Positions 45,078 to 53,425 of a stretch of DNA of 64,000 nt are shown in pieces. How positions within the stretch are numbered: position 1 is the first letter of the stretch; each line of letters starts with the position of its first letter. The position numbers and the translations under genes are program-made. Under the pieces are notes generated by a model. That model worked only from the letters and a program-made list of their open reading frames with translations. It was not told the origin of the DNA and made no database searches. Source of the DNA: Thermohalobaculum sp039822785 (GTDB taxonomy: Bacteria > Pseudomonadota > Alphaproteobacteria > Rhodobacterales > Rhodobacteraceae); contig JBCBMO010000007.1 of assembly GCA_039822785.1 (NCBI GenBank), positions 62,001-126,000 on the forward strand, read 5' to 3'.

Positions 45078-45569
45078 ATGGTGGAAGACACGCTCACTTC
45101 GACACTGACCATCCGCGACGCCGAGGACCGTGACGCGGAGGCGATTGCCGTGATCTCGCGGCAGCTTGCGGTACGCATCGAGTGTGCGCCAGGTCTGATG
45201 ACCCCGGACCTCGTGAAGCACGAGCTTATCCGCGGACGCGGGCTGTCGGTGATGGTGGCCGAGCGCGACGGGACGACCCTGGGGTACTGTCTTTACACCG
45301 TGGCCTATGAGACCGCCTTCGCGGCCCGTGGTTTCTACATGACCGACCTCGCCGTCGACGAGAGCGCGCGCGGGCAGGGGATCGGCAAGGCGCTGATGCA
45401 CGAGCTGGCGCGGCGGGTGAAGGCGGACGGCGGCCGATACATCTGGTGGGTGACGACCGAGAACAACACCCAGGCCCAGGCCTTCTACGACACGCTGAAC
45501 GGTGGGATGGCCCGCGTGCAGGCCCGCGTCGTGGTGAACGAGAGCTTCGAGGCCCTGCTGCCCGACTGA
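45078..45569 (+). CDS. GNAT-family N-acetyltransferase
   Basis: Transfers an acetyl group from acetyl-CoA to an unknown amine, 163 aa. Motif A is MTDLAVDESARGQGIGKALM (the RGQGIG loop binds the CoA pyrophosphate), followed by TTENNTQAQAFYDTL, typical of motif B. The ATG at 45078 begins ten residues before the first strand. It may be cotranscribed with the exported protein upstream. Confidence 0.85.
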   Translation: MVEDTLTSTLTIRDAEDRDAEAIAVISRQLAVRIECAPGLMTPDLVKHELIRGRGLSVMVAERDGTTLGYCLYTVAYETAFAARGFYMTDLAVDESARGQGIGKALMHELARRVKADGGRYIWWVTTENNTQAQAFYDTLNGGMARVQARVVVNESFEALLPD

Positions 45570-45667
45570 CGACCGATGGGAAAAGCGTCCTTGGCGAGCG
45601 GCGGAACTGCGCCGCGCCCCGTTGTAGCGGCTACGACTTTGTCGCGTAGCGAACGAGGTGCCGGTCG

Positions 45668-46270
45668 ATGCATGCCCCGAAGACGCGTTGCTGGTGCTCC
45701 AGCGTCCCCAGGTACCACACGGCGATCGCGCGCCCCTGTCTTCTTGGCGCCGCTCTGGCCCTAACCGGTTGCGCCGGAACCTCCGTGACCAATGAGACTG
45801 GCCTCAGCGCCAGCACCGAGACATCCGTCCTGTCAATCGAGCGATCGATCTGCGTGGACCGCGTGACCGTCGGTGACACCGCACATCTTTTCTCTGAGGT
45901 CGACGACGACCGCTTTCTCGACCTGCTGGAGGAAAGCCTGTCCACCAAGACGCTGATGCCGCGTTTCTACGGCACGTGTCGCTACGATCTGCGGAGTGAG
46001 ATCGAGTCTATTGCCTGGTCCAGCATTGCGGTCGTTGTGATGGCTTCCGTGGAGTACACTGTGATCGACCGGGCGACCGGGGAGCTGTTCTTCGAAACCG
46101 CTGTCAGCAATGTCTTTGTGCCGGTTTATCCATACAGCACCTCCGGGTTGAACTTCGGGAACTTGGCGCAGATGGGCGTCATGCAGGCCAACATCGACAC
46201 GTTCATCGACGAACTCCTCACTGAAGCAAGCCGCGATCCTGCGGAACCGCCAACAACGCCCGGGTCGTGA
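45668..46270 (+). CDS. putative lipoprotein, paralogue of the gene at 46785
   Basis: 200 aa as annotated, with a lipobox ALALTGC. It is clearly homologous to the lipoprotein at 46785-47354: shared elements are IERSICV, SEVDDDRF, CRYDL, a Y-x-V strand before RATGE, and NIDTFIDEL. Aligned with that paralogue, its start should be at 45719, where the codon is ACG, not ATG. Either it starts at the upstream ATG (45668), which puts 17 extra residues before the signal peptide, or it has lost its start. Function is unknown. Confidence 0.6.
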   Translation: MHAPKTRCWCSSVPRYHTAIARPCLLGAALALTGCAGTSVTNETGLSASTETSVLSIERSICVDRVTVGDTAHLFSEVDDDRFLDLLEESLSTKTLMPRFYGTCRYDLRSEIESIAWSSIAVVVMASVEYTVIDRATGELFFETAVSNVFVPVYPYSTSGLNFGNLAQMGVMQANIDTFIDELLTEASRDPAEPPTTPGS

Positions 46271-46358
46271 TCGCGATACCGCCCCCTGGCGCTACGCAGG
46301 ATCCAGGAAAGGGCAGAGCTTCGACTGCGCCCGCGGCACTGCTGTCCGAGTGCGGTGG

Positions 46359-46721
46359 TCAGCGACAGCCGCGCCCCTGCTCTAGACGGGCCAGGGTGGC
46401 ATCGCGGTCCTGCAGCGCCCTGAGCTCGATCTGCGCGCGGTTCGACAGATCCATGGCAAAGAGCATCGGCCAAAAGACCGCTGCACCAACGACCCCCACC
46501 GCGATGTTCCCGCTCGTCGTATCGGCGTCCTGTCCGGCAAGGCTCGCTGCGGCCGCCTGCCCCGCCTCCCGTTGCTCCGCGAGCGCCGCACAGCTCAGCT
46601 TCTCGTCGCCCGGCTGAGAGATCGGGACGGGGTTCGCCGTCTCCGCCGCGCAGCCTGCGAGCAGGAAAAGCACGCCGGCGGCGCGGACGACCTGAGACGG
46701 CGTTCGTTGAGGGCTGGACAT
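46359..46721 (-). CDS. small lipoprotein
   Basis: 120 aa, family not recognised. The signal peptide ends in a lipobox (LFLLAGC). The mature part is short, with an acidic-polar stretch, a hydrophobic segment (GNIAVGVVGAAVFWPMLFAM) and a charged helix (RAQIELRALQDRDATLARLE) ending in Cys. A Gly-rich membrane-spanning segment plus helix is common in small envelope lipoproteins. It lies between the two paralogous lipoprotein genes in the opposite orientation. The start at 46721 is preferred over 46736 and 46754. Confidence 0.7.
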   Translation of the reverse strand: MSSPQRTPSQVVRAAGVLFLLAGCAAETANPVPISQPGDEKLSCAALAEQREAGQAAAASLAGQDADTTSGNIAVGVVGAAVFWPMLFAMDLSNRAQIELRALQDRDATLARLEQGRGCR

Positions 46722-46784
46722 GGCACGCTTCCGCATATTGAAACTGCCATCCAATCGTACAAAACAGAGTTTTATGGGAGAACC

Positions 46785-47354
46785 ATGATGATTGCTCGCT
46801 TCTGTCTTGTCGGCGCCGCCTTGACCCTGGCTGCCTGTGCCGAACCCGCCCGCGTCGCAGAGATGACGGTCGCGGCAGGCGCCGTCGACGCCGCCGGCAC
46901 GGCCATCGAACGCTCGGTCTGCGTCAAGAGCGTGGCCGGCGGGGAGGAAACGAACCCCCTTTGGACCTCTGAGGTCGACGACGCGGGCTTTCGCGGCGCG
47001 CTTGAGCGGAGCCTGTCCAACAACGGGTTGTCGCCGACGACCTCGGCCGACTGCCGCTACGATCTCGACACCAACCTTCTGGGGCTGGCGCAGCCCAGCG
47101 TGGGGTTCGACATGACGGTTACGGCCAACGTGAACTACAGCGTGTTCACGCGAGCGACCGGCGAGCCCTTCTTCCAGTCGACCGTGCAGACCCCCTTTAC
47201 AGCGGATTTCAGCAGTGCCTTCGCCGGGGTCGAGCGGCTTAAGCTGGCGAACGAAGGGGCGATCCGGACGAACATCGAGACCTTCCTCGACGAACTCGTC
47301 ACCGACGCCAAGCGCCGACCCGCGGCACCGCCCACGGGCGCGCCCGCGTCGTAA
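46785..47354 (+). CDS. putative lipoprotein, paralogue of the gene at 45668
   Basis: 189 aa with a clear signal peptide and lipobox (ALTLAAC). The mature domain shares its layout with the upstream paralogue: IERSVCVKSV, TSEVDDAGFRGALERSLS, CRYDLDTNLLG, RATGEPFFQSTV and NIETFLDELV. This looks like a beta-rich domain with one disulfide. The start at 46785 follows GGGAGAA; an adjacent ATG at 46788 is equivalent. Function is unknown. Confidence 0.8.
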   Translation: MMIARFCLVGAALTLAACAEPARVAEMTVAAGAVDAAGTAIERSVCVKSVAGGEETNPLWTSEVDDAGFRGALERSLSNNGLSPTTSADCRYDLDTNLLGLAQPSVGFDMTVTANVNYSVFTRATGEPFFQSTVQTPFTADFSSAFAGVERLKLANEGAIRTNIETFLDELVTDAKRRPAAPPTGAPAS

Positions 47355-47465
47355 TCACGCTCATTAGCGGCGAGGCTGCCCCGTCACAGCACGACTGCCT
47401 CGTCGTAGAATGATGACGCCGCAGGACGGGTGCGGCGCGACCCATGGGAAAGGGAGGCCATCGCG

Positions 47466-48857
47466 ATGCCTGACGACAGACCGATGAGCAATGCGCAGAT
47501 GCGCGACCTCGAAGCACTGCTGCACCCCTACACCAATGCCGCCGCGCACCGGGCCAAGGGCGCCCATCTGATCGCAGAGGGCGAGGGCGTCTTCGTCACC
47601 GATGGGGAGGGCAAGCGGTATCTGGAGGGGATGGCCGGCCTCTGGTGCTGCGGCCTTGGCTTCGGCGATGCGGAGCTGATCGCGGCAGCGCAGGAGCAGT
47701 TGGCCCGGCTGCCCTATTACCACCTCTTCGGCGGGCGCACCCATGAGCCCGCCATCGAGCTTGCGGAACGGATCAAGGATTTGTTCCCGACACCCATGGC
47801 GCGGGTCTTCTACTGCTCCAGCGGGTCGGAGGCGAACGACAGCCAGGTCAAGCTGATCTGGTACATGAACAACGCCCTCGGCCGGCCCCGGAAGAAGAAG
47901 ATCATCGCCCGCAAGCGCGGCTATCACGGGGTGACGCTGGTCTCTGCCTCGATGACCGGGCTGCCGCTCAACCACGGGTCCTTCGATCTGCCCATGGACT
48001 TCGTGAAGCACACCCGTTCCCCGCACCACTGGCGTGAGGCGGAAGCGGGCGAGAGCGAGACCGACTTCTCCGCCCGCCTCGCTGCGGAGCTCGAGGCGCA
48101 GATCATCGAGGAAGACCCCGAGACCGTCGCCGCCTTCATCGCGGAACCGGTCATGGGCGCGGGTGGCGTCATCGTCCCGCCCGAGGGCTACTTCGCCGCG
48201 ATCCAGCCGGTGCTGGAGAAGTACGACATCCAACTGATCGACGACGAGGTGATCTGCGGCTTCGGCCGGACCGCCAACTGGTTCGGCGCGGAGACCATGG
48301 GGATGCAACCCAACTCCGTCTCCATGGCCAAGCAGATGACCGGCGGCTATGCGCCGCTGTCCGCCGTCGCGATGGATGCCCGCATGGCAGAGGCGGTGGA
48401 GGCCGAAAGCGCCCGCCACCCCTCGCTCGGCCATGGCTTCACCTATGGCGGCCATCCGCTGGGCTGTGCCGTCGGGGTCGCCGCGATCGACATCTACCAG
48501 CGGCGCAACATCGTCGCCCATGTCCAGCGCATCGCCCCGCGGTTCCAGGCCGCCCTGCGCGCCCATGCCGACCACCCGCTGGTGGGCGAAGCGCGGGGCG
48601 TGGGCCTGCTCGGCGCGCTCGAAGTCAGCCCCGATCCGGCGCGGGCCGCGACCTTTGCCGCCCCCGGCAAGGTCGGCCCCAAGGTCGCCGAGGAAATGCT
48701 GGCCCGCGGCGTCATCGTCCGCGCGATCGGCGATACCGTCGCCTTCTGCCCCCCGATGATCATCTCGGAGGAGGAGATCGACGTGCTCTTCGCCCCAGTC
48801 GAGGCGGCGCTCGATGCCGCCTACACCTGGGCACGCGCGGAAGGCCACCTCGGCTAA
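47466..48857 (+). CDS. class III PLP-dependent aminotransferase
   Basis: Omega-amino acid:pyruvate-type transaminase, 463 aa. Motifs are RVFYCSSGSEANDSQVK, the YHGVTLVSASMTGLP region, LIDDEVICGFGRTANWFG and the PLP-lysine in SMAKQMTGGYAPLSAV. The start at 47466 follows GGGAGG; a frame 12 codons longer has no site. The amino donor could be beta-alanine, a polyamine or another omega-amine; neighbours give no hint. A strong terminator follows 42 bp after the stop. Confidence 0.9.
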   Translation: MPDDRPMSNAQMRDLEALLHPYTNAAAHRAKGAHLIAEGEGVFVTDGEGKRYLEGMAGLWCCGLGFGDAELIAAAQEQLARLPYYHLFGGRTHEPAIELAERIKDLFPTPMARVFYCSSGSEANDSQVKLIWYMNNALGRPRKKKIIARKRGYHGVTLVSASMTGLPLNHGSFDLPMDFVKHTRSPHHWREAEAGESETDFSARLAAELEAQIIEEDPETVAAFIAEPVMGAGGVIVPPEGYFAAIQPVLEKYDIQLIDDEVICGFGRTANWFGAETMGMQPNSVSMAKQMTGGYAPLSAVAMDARMAEAVEAESARHPSLGHGFTYGGHPLGCAVGVAAIDIYQRRNIVAHVQRIAPRFQAALRAHADHPLVGEARGVGLLGALEVSPDPARAATFAAPGKVGPKVAEEMLARGVIVRAIGDTVAFCPPMIISEEEIDVLFAPVEAALDAAYTWARAEGHLG

Positions 48858-48899
48858 GCGCGCCCCGGAACGAGGACCCGGTCTTATCACTCATTATTG

Positions 48900-48929
48900 C
48901 GCCCCGCGCCTTGCGCGGGGCGTTGCGTT
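48900..48929 (+). terminator. aminotransferase terminator
   Basis: A perfect 10-bp stem CGCCCCGCGC / GCGCGGGGCG with a 3-nt loop and a weak T-tail (TTGCGTT). Confidence 0.75.
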
Positions 48930-49031
48930 AACGCATCCGCTGCGAAAAGATGGCAAGAATGGGGCAGAGAAGGGTGTTCTGCCGCGTTTCCGCCTTAATT
49001 GGGGCGGTGCGGGCGTTTTGGAGGGTGATCG

Positions 49032-49406
49032 ATGGTTGAGAGAACGAAGGCGGTCCTGCAGCAGGCTGACGCTGGCGACCGGGGGTCGGACATCTTCTGG
49101 CCCCTCGCGACCTTCTGCGGCGCCATCGCCGGTGGCTTTGCCTTTTCCGCCCTCACCTATCCCTGGGCGGTCTTCGTGTTCGGCAAGATCCATCTGCTCA
49201 TTCTGGGTCTGCTCGGCTGCTTCATCGTCGCGATCTGCCTGCTGCAGCGCATGCCGGCGATCAGTCCCAGCCGGGCCGCCGGTGCGCTCGCGATCATCGC
49301 CATGGCGCTCAGCGTGGTGAACGTCGCGCGTCACACCCTGCAGGACGTGCCGAAACCGGCGGTGGAGCGTAAGGGGCCCTTCGGTCTGGCGCCGAACGTC
49401 GGCTGA
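49032..49406 (+). CDS. small membrane protein, function unknown
   Basis: 124 aa with three hydrophobic segments at about 23-45, 50-72 and 80-98, a polar N-terminus and a short basic C-terminal tail. No family is recognised. The start follows TTGGAGGG. It lies between the terminator of the aminotransferase and the DMT exporter and is probably its own unit. Confidence 0.7.
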   Translation: MVERTKAVLQQADAGDRGSDIFWPLATFCGAIAGGFAFSALTYPWAVFVFGKIHLLILGLLGCFIVAICLLQRMPAISPSRAAGALAIIAMALSVVNVARHTLQDVPKPAVERKGPFGLAPNVG

Positions 49407-49505
49407 ACGCCGACGGGCCAGGACACCCCACGGACAACACGATCTGGCCATGCGCCGCGGGCGGGCCTAAGACGGGCGCGCGACGGCAGCGCGTGAGCCT
49501 CTCCC

Positions 49506-50447
49506 ATGCAGACCGATATCGACGACCGGCCCTTGTTCGGCATCGGGCTCAAGGTGGGCTCAGTCGTCCTGCTGCTCGGGATGGCCAGCCTGATCAAGGT
49601 CACCGCCGACAGCGTGCCGGTCGGTCAGATCGTCTTCTTCCGCTCGCTCTTCGCGATCCCCGTCATCCTCGGCTGGCTCGCCTGGCGCGGCGCGCTGAGA
49701 GAGGGGCTGCGCACAGCAAACCCCATGGGGCACCTCTGGCGCGGGCTCATCGGGGTGACGGCGATGGCCTGTATCTTCACGGGCCTCGGCCTGCTCCCGC
49801 TACCCGAGGTGACGGCCTTCACCTATGCCTCTCCCATCCTGGTCACCCTCTTCGCGGCGCTGTTCCTGGGCGAGAGGATACGCGCCTGGCGGATCTCGGC
49901 GGTCTCCATCGGTTTTGTCGGGGTGATCGTGATGCTCTGGCCGCGGCTCGGCGGTGCGTCGCTCGGGGGTGACGGCCCCCTCGACACGGCCACGATCGGC
50001 GCGCTGGTCATGGTGCTCGCAGCGGTGCTCATGGCGCTGGCCACCGTCACCGTGCGCCAGCTCGTGCATGGCGAGAGCACGGGCGCCATCGCCTTCTACT
50101 TCTCGCTGACCTGTACGGTGGTCGCCCTTGTGACGTTGCCCTTCGGCTGGGTCTGGCCGAGCGCCACGGATCTCACCTGTCTGATCCTCGCGGGGCTGTT
50201 GGGCGGGGCGGGCCAAATCCTGCTGACCGAGAGCTTTCGGCACGCCGATGCCGCGGTCATCGCACCCTTCGAGTACAGCTCGCTCGTGCTCTCCCTCGCC
50301 GTGGGCTGGTTCGTCTTCGCCGAGGTGCCGCCGCTTGCCACCCTTCCCGGCGCGCTGATGGTGATCCTCGCTGGGATCATCATCGTCTGGCGCGAACACG
50401 TGGTGAAGCGCGTCCCCCGCGCACCCCGCCCCCGCGTCGCCCCCTAG
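49506..50447 (+). CDS. DMT-superfamily (EamA) transporter
   Basis: Ten-helix permease with two EamA repeats, 313 aa. The first repeat has LGMASLIKVTADSVPVGQIVFFRS and TFAYASPILVTLFAALFLGE, the second GQILLTESFRHADAAVIAPF and VGWFVFAEVP, all shown here in shortened parts. Such proteins export metabolites or amino acids; the substrate is unknown. No good ribosome-binding site precedes the ATG. A very large hairpin begins 22 bp after its stop. Confidence 0.85.
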   Translation: MQTDIDDRPLFGIGLKVGSVVLLLGMASLIKVTADSVPVGQIVFFRSLFAIPVILGWLAWRGALREGLRTANPMGHLWRGLIGVTAMACIFTGLGLLPLPEVTAFTYASPILVTLFAALFLGERIRAWRISAVSIGFVGVIVMLWPRLGGASLGGDGPLDTATIGALVMVLAAVLMALATVTVRQLVHGESTGAIAFYFSLTCTVVALVTLPFGWVWPSATDLTCLILAGLLGGAGQILLTESFRHADAAVIAPFEYSSLVLSLAVGWFVFAEVPPLATLPGALMVILAGIIIVWREHVVKRVPRAPRPRVAP

Positions 50448-50468
50448 TCTGGACAGTGCCGATGGCCG

Positions 50469-50540
50469 GCCGCGCGCGCCCTGGGCCGGCCAGTCGCGGG
50501 CGGGTGGGTGGGGCGCTGGCCGGCCCAGGGCGCGCGCGGC
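50469..50540. repeat. perfect 25-bp inverted repeat with a G-quadruplex motif in the loop
   Basis: The arms at 50469-50493 and 50516-50540 are exact reverse complements over all 25 bp and almost pure GC. The 22-nt loop contains four G-runs separated by single bases, GGGCGGGTGGGTGGGG at 50498-50513, the most stable class of intramolecular G-quadruplex motif. It fills the gap between the DMT transporter and DUF952-pyrD. There is no T-tract, so it is not a standard terminator. Beyond the arms pairing stops immediately. Confidence 0.95.
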
Positions 50541-50575
50541 TTGACCTGACCCCCGAGACAGGCGATCCCCCGCCC

Positions 50576-50920
50576 ATGCTGATTTACAAGGTTATGACGG
50601 TGGCGGAGCACCAATCCTTCAGCGCGACCGGCGTCTTCGAGGGCTCGGCCGACGACCGGCGCGACGGCTTCATCCATCTCTCAGCCGGCCAACAGCTCGC
50701 CGGCACCCTGGCCAAGCACTTCGCCGGGCAGGGCCCGTTGCGCCTCCTGGCCTGCGAGGCCGATGCCCTCGGCGAGGCGCTTAAGTGGGAGATCTCGCGG
50801 GGCGGCAAGGCCTTTCCCCATCTCTACCGCCCGCTGACCGCCGCCGATGTGCTTTGGGATCGTCCTCTGCCCCCAGACGCCGAGGGCGCGCACCCGCTGC
50901 CGGCGGATCTCGAGCTATGA
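50576..50920 (+). CDS. DUF952 family protein
   Basis: 114 aa. It starts MLIYKVMTVAEHQSF and has the family core DGFIHLSAGQQLAGTLAKHF, then LKWEISRGGKAFPHLYRPL. The function is unknown; the fold is thought to resemble glutathione-transferase-related or ADP-ribose-binding small proteins, but I would not assign one. The start at 50576 lies 36 bp after the hairpin; the open frame further upstream is an artefact of the GC-rich repeat. Its stop overlaps the pyrD start. Confidence 0.88.
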   Translation: MLIYKVMTVAEHQSFSATGVFEGSADDRRDGFIHLSAGQQLAGTLAKHFAGQGPLRLLACEADALGEALKWEISRGGKAFPHLYRPLTAADVLWDRPLPPDAEGAHPLPADLEL

Positions 50921-52026
50921 CACCCCGCTGGTGCCGGCGGGCGGAGCAGCTGGGCCTCGCCGTCCTCACCCGGTCGGACCCGGAGGCCGCCCATGGGCTG
51001 GCGCTGCGTCTCTTGTCCCTGGGCCTGGGACCCGAGAGCGGCCCCATCGAGATACCCCGTCTCGCCACCACCCTCGCCGGGCTGCCGCTCAAGAACCCCT
51101 TCGGCATCGCCGCAGGCTTCGACAAGAACGCCGAGGCGGCGGCACCGCTGTCCCGCGCCGGCGCCGGTTTCGTCGAGCTCGGTGCCGTGACGCCCCGCCC
51201 GCAGACCGGCAATCCCCTGCCGCGGCTCTTCCGCCTGCGCGCCGAGGGCGCCGTCATCAACCGCTTCGGCTTCAACAACGACGGGATGGAGGCCATGGCC
51301 GCGCGGCTGGAGGCGCTGCGCACAGCCCATCCGGACGGTCTGCCGGTGCCGATCGGCCTCAACCTCGGCGCCAACAAGGATGGCGAGGATCGCGCGGGCG
51401 ATTATGAGGTGCTGATCGCGCGGCTCGGCCCCCTTGCCGACTTCCTCACGATCAACGTCTCCTCGCCCAATACCGAACGGCTGCGCGATCTGCAGGGGCC
51501 AGCGGCGCTGGACGCCCTGCTCTCCCGTGCCGTCGCCGCCCGCACGGCGTTGCCAATACCCAAGCCCCTCCTCCTCAAGATCGCGCCGGACCTGGACGAG
51601 GCCGGCCTCGACGCGGTCGCCGAGGCAGCGATGCGCCATGGCCTGTCCGGCGTCATCGCGACCAACACCACCCTGTCGCGGGAAGGAGTGAGCGGTCCCC
51701 GCGCGGCGGAGCGAGGCGGGCTCTCCGGCCCACCGCTCATGGCGCGCTCCACCGCGGTGCTGGCCGGGCTGCGCCGCCGTCTGGGCCCCGCCATGCCGCT
51801 GGTGGGCGTGGGCGGGATCACGACGGCCGAGGATGCCTATGCCAAGATCCGCGCCGGCGCCTCGGCGCTCCAGCTCTATACCGCGCTCGCCTATCGCGGG
51901 CTCTGGCACCTGCACGATCTGGCGGCGGGGCTCGACGCGCTGCTTGCGCGCGACGGCTATGCCTCCTTGGGCGAGGCTGTCGGGGCGGACGTCGACGCGG
52001 TCGCCCGGGTGACCAACGCGGGATAG
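50917..52026 (+). CDS. pyrD: dihydroorotate dehydrogenase (quinone), class 2
   Basis: Membrane-associated FMN enzyme of pyrimidine synthesis, 369 aa. An N-terminal helix (amphipathic, residues 1-30) precedes the barrel. Motifs are KNPFGIAAGFDKNAEA, LNLGANKDGED, the class 2 catalytic Ser region FLTINVSSPNTERLRDLQ, ATNTTLSREG and GVGGITTAEDAYAKIRAGA. The ATG overlaps the DUF952 stop (ATGA). Its last 70 bp overlap, antisense, with the 3' end of the MATE gene. Confidence 0.96.
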   Translation: MTPRWCRRAEQLGLAVLTRSDPEAAHGLALRLLSLGLGPESGPIEIPRLATTLAGLPLKNPFGIAAGFDKNAEAAAPLSRAGAGFVELGAVTPRPQTGNPLPRLFRLRAEGAVINRFGFNNDGMEAMAARLEALRTAHPDGLPVPIGLNLGANKDGEDRAGDYEVLIARLGPLADFLTINVSSPNTERLRDLQGPAALDALLSRAVAARTALPIPKPLLLKIAPDLDEAGLDAVAEAAMRHGLSGVIATNTTLSREGVSGPRAAERGGLSGPPLMARSTAVLAGLRRRLGPAMPLVGVGGITTAEDAYAKIRAGASALQLYTALAYRGLWHLHDLAAGLDALLARDGYASLGEAVGADVDAVARVTNAG

Positions 52027-53354
52027 TCGAGCCCGAGGGCGACCGCCCGGATCAGCAGAAAACCCCAGAGCGAGGCCCAGAGGCCGTGGTTGCCGAAGAC
52101 CTCCATCGCCAGCCAGCCACCCGGCAGGAACAGGGCCGCGGAGAGCAGTGTCGTGTTGCGCAGCGTCCGCCCGTCGGCCGCCCCGAAGTAGACCCCATCC
52201 AGCACAAAGGCCGCGACGCCCGCGAGCGGAATGCACGCGGCCCAATAGACGTAGCTGCCCGCAAGCGCCCGCACCTCGGCCACATCGGTGAACAGCGCGA
52301 CGATGTCATGGGCCAAGAACGACAGGATCAGCGACAGCACCAGGGCCAACGCGACGGATGCAATCGCGCAGACCCTCACCGCCTGGCGCAGCCGCGTGGC
52401 ACTGCGCGCGCCGATCGCCCGGCCCACCAGACTTTCGGCGGCGATGGCAAAGCCGTCCAGCGCATGCGCGGTGACGAAGAAGAACTCCAGCAACACTCCG
52501 TTGGCCGCCAGCACCGCATCGCCCTGCAACGAGCCCAGGCGCGTCACCCAGGCGAAGGAGAGGGTGATCATCACGTTGCGCAGGAAGATGTCGCGGTTGA
52601 GCCGCAGCAGCGCGCCGATCTCATCGCCCTTCAGCAGGCGCCGCCGATCCGGCCGCCACCCCGCCGGCAGCAGCACTCGCAGCCGTTGGCGCACCCGGAA
52701 CACGGCATAGGCGAAGGCGGTCGCATGGCCGATCACCGTGCCGATGGCGACGCCCTGGATCCCCATGTCGAGGACGAGGACCAAGAGCAGCGTCATCGCG
52801 ATGTTCGTAATCGAGACCAGAAGCTGCAGCTCGAACAGCCGCCGCGTCTTCCCCTGGCCAACGAACCAACCCATCAGCGCATAGTTCGACAGCTCGAAGG
52901 GCGCGCCCAGTAGCCGGATGCCGATGTAGATCGCGGCCGCGGCCTCAGCCTCCGCCGAACCCTCGAACAATTCGAGGCCGGCCCAGACCAACACCGGGCG
53001 CAGCAGGATCAGGCAGGCCGCGACGGCGGCCGCGATGATCAGACCGCGAAACATGGTGTTCGCGACCCGCTCGTGGTTCCCCGCCCCCAGCGCCTGTGCC
53101 GTCGTGCCGCCGATCCCGGTCTGCAGAAAGTTGAAGGAGGAGAACACGAGGATGACAGCGGCCGCGCCCAGCGCCATGGCGGCAAGCAGCGTGGTGTCGC
53201 CCGTGTTGCCGATGATGGCCATGTCGATCGCGCTTTGCAGCGGGATCGCCGCGTTTGACAAAACTACCGGCAGGGCGAGCGAGACCACCGACCAGACCGT
53301 CGGGTTCACCTCCGTGGCGTGGCGGGGCCCCTCGGCCTCGGCCTGGCTCGTCAT
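51957..53354 (-). CDS. MATE-family efflux transporter
   Basis: Twelve-helix antiporter, 465 aa, of the DinF-like subfamily (AIPLQSAIDMAIIGNTGDTT, then LQTGIGGTTAQALGAGNHE and GVLLEFFFVTAHALDGFAIA). It exports cationic or toxic compounds; the substrate is unknown. The start at 53354 follows AGGAGAG; an ATG seven codons earlier is less likely. The 3' end runs 70 bp into pyrD on the other strand, extending the C-terminus by about 23 Thr/Ser/Ala-rich residues. Confidence 0.92.
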   Translation of the reverse strand: MTSQAEAEGPRHATEVNPTVWSVVSLALPVVLSNAAIPLQSAIDMAIIGNTGDTTLLAAMALGAAAVILVFSSFNFLQTGIGGTTAQALGAGNHERVANTMFRGLIIAAAVAACLILLRPVLVWAGLELFEGSAEAEAAAAIYIGIRLLGAPFELSNYALMGWFVGQGKTRRLFELQLLVSITNIAMTLLLVLVLDMGIQGVAIGTVIGHATAFAYAVFRVRQRLRVLLPAGWRPDRRRLLKGDEIGALLRLNRDIFLRNVMITLSFAWVTRLGSLQGDAVLAANGVLLEFFFVTAHALDGFAIAAESLVGRAIGARSATRLRQAVRVCAIASVALALVLSLILSFLAHDIVALFTDVAEVRALAGSYVYWAACIPLAGVAAFVLDGVYFGAADGRTLRNTTLLSAALFLPGGWLAMEVFGNHGLWASLWGFLLIRAVALGLDYPALVTRATASTSAPTASPKEA

Positions 53355-53425
53355 GCCGCTCTCCTGCCTGGGCATACTGCCCTGCCCGGCGGTCTAGCCG
53401 CTTCGCCAAGCGGTGACGAGAGCGC

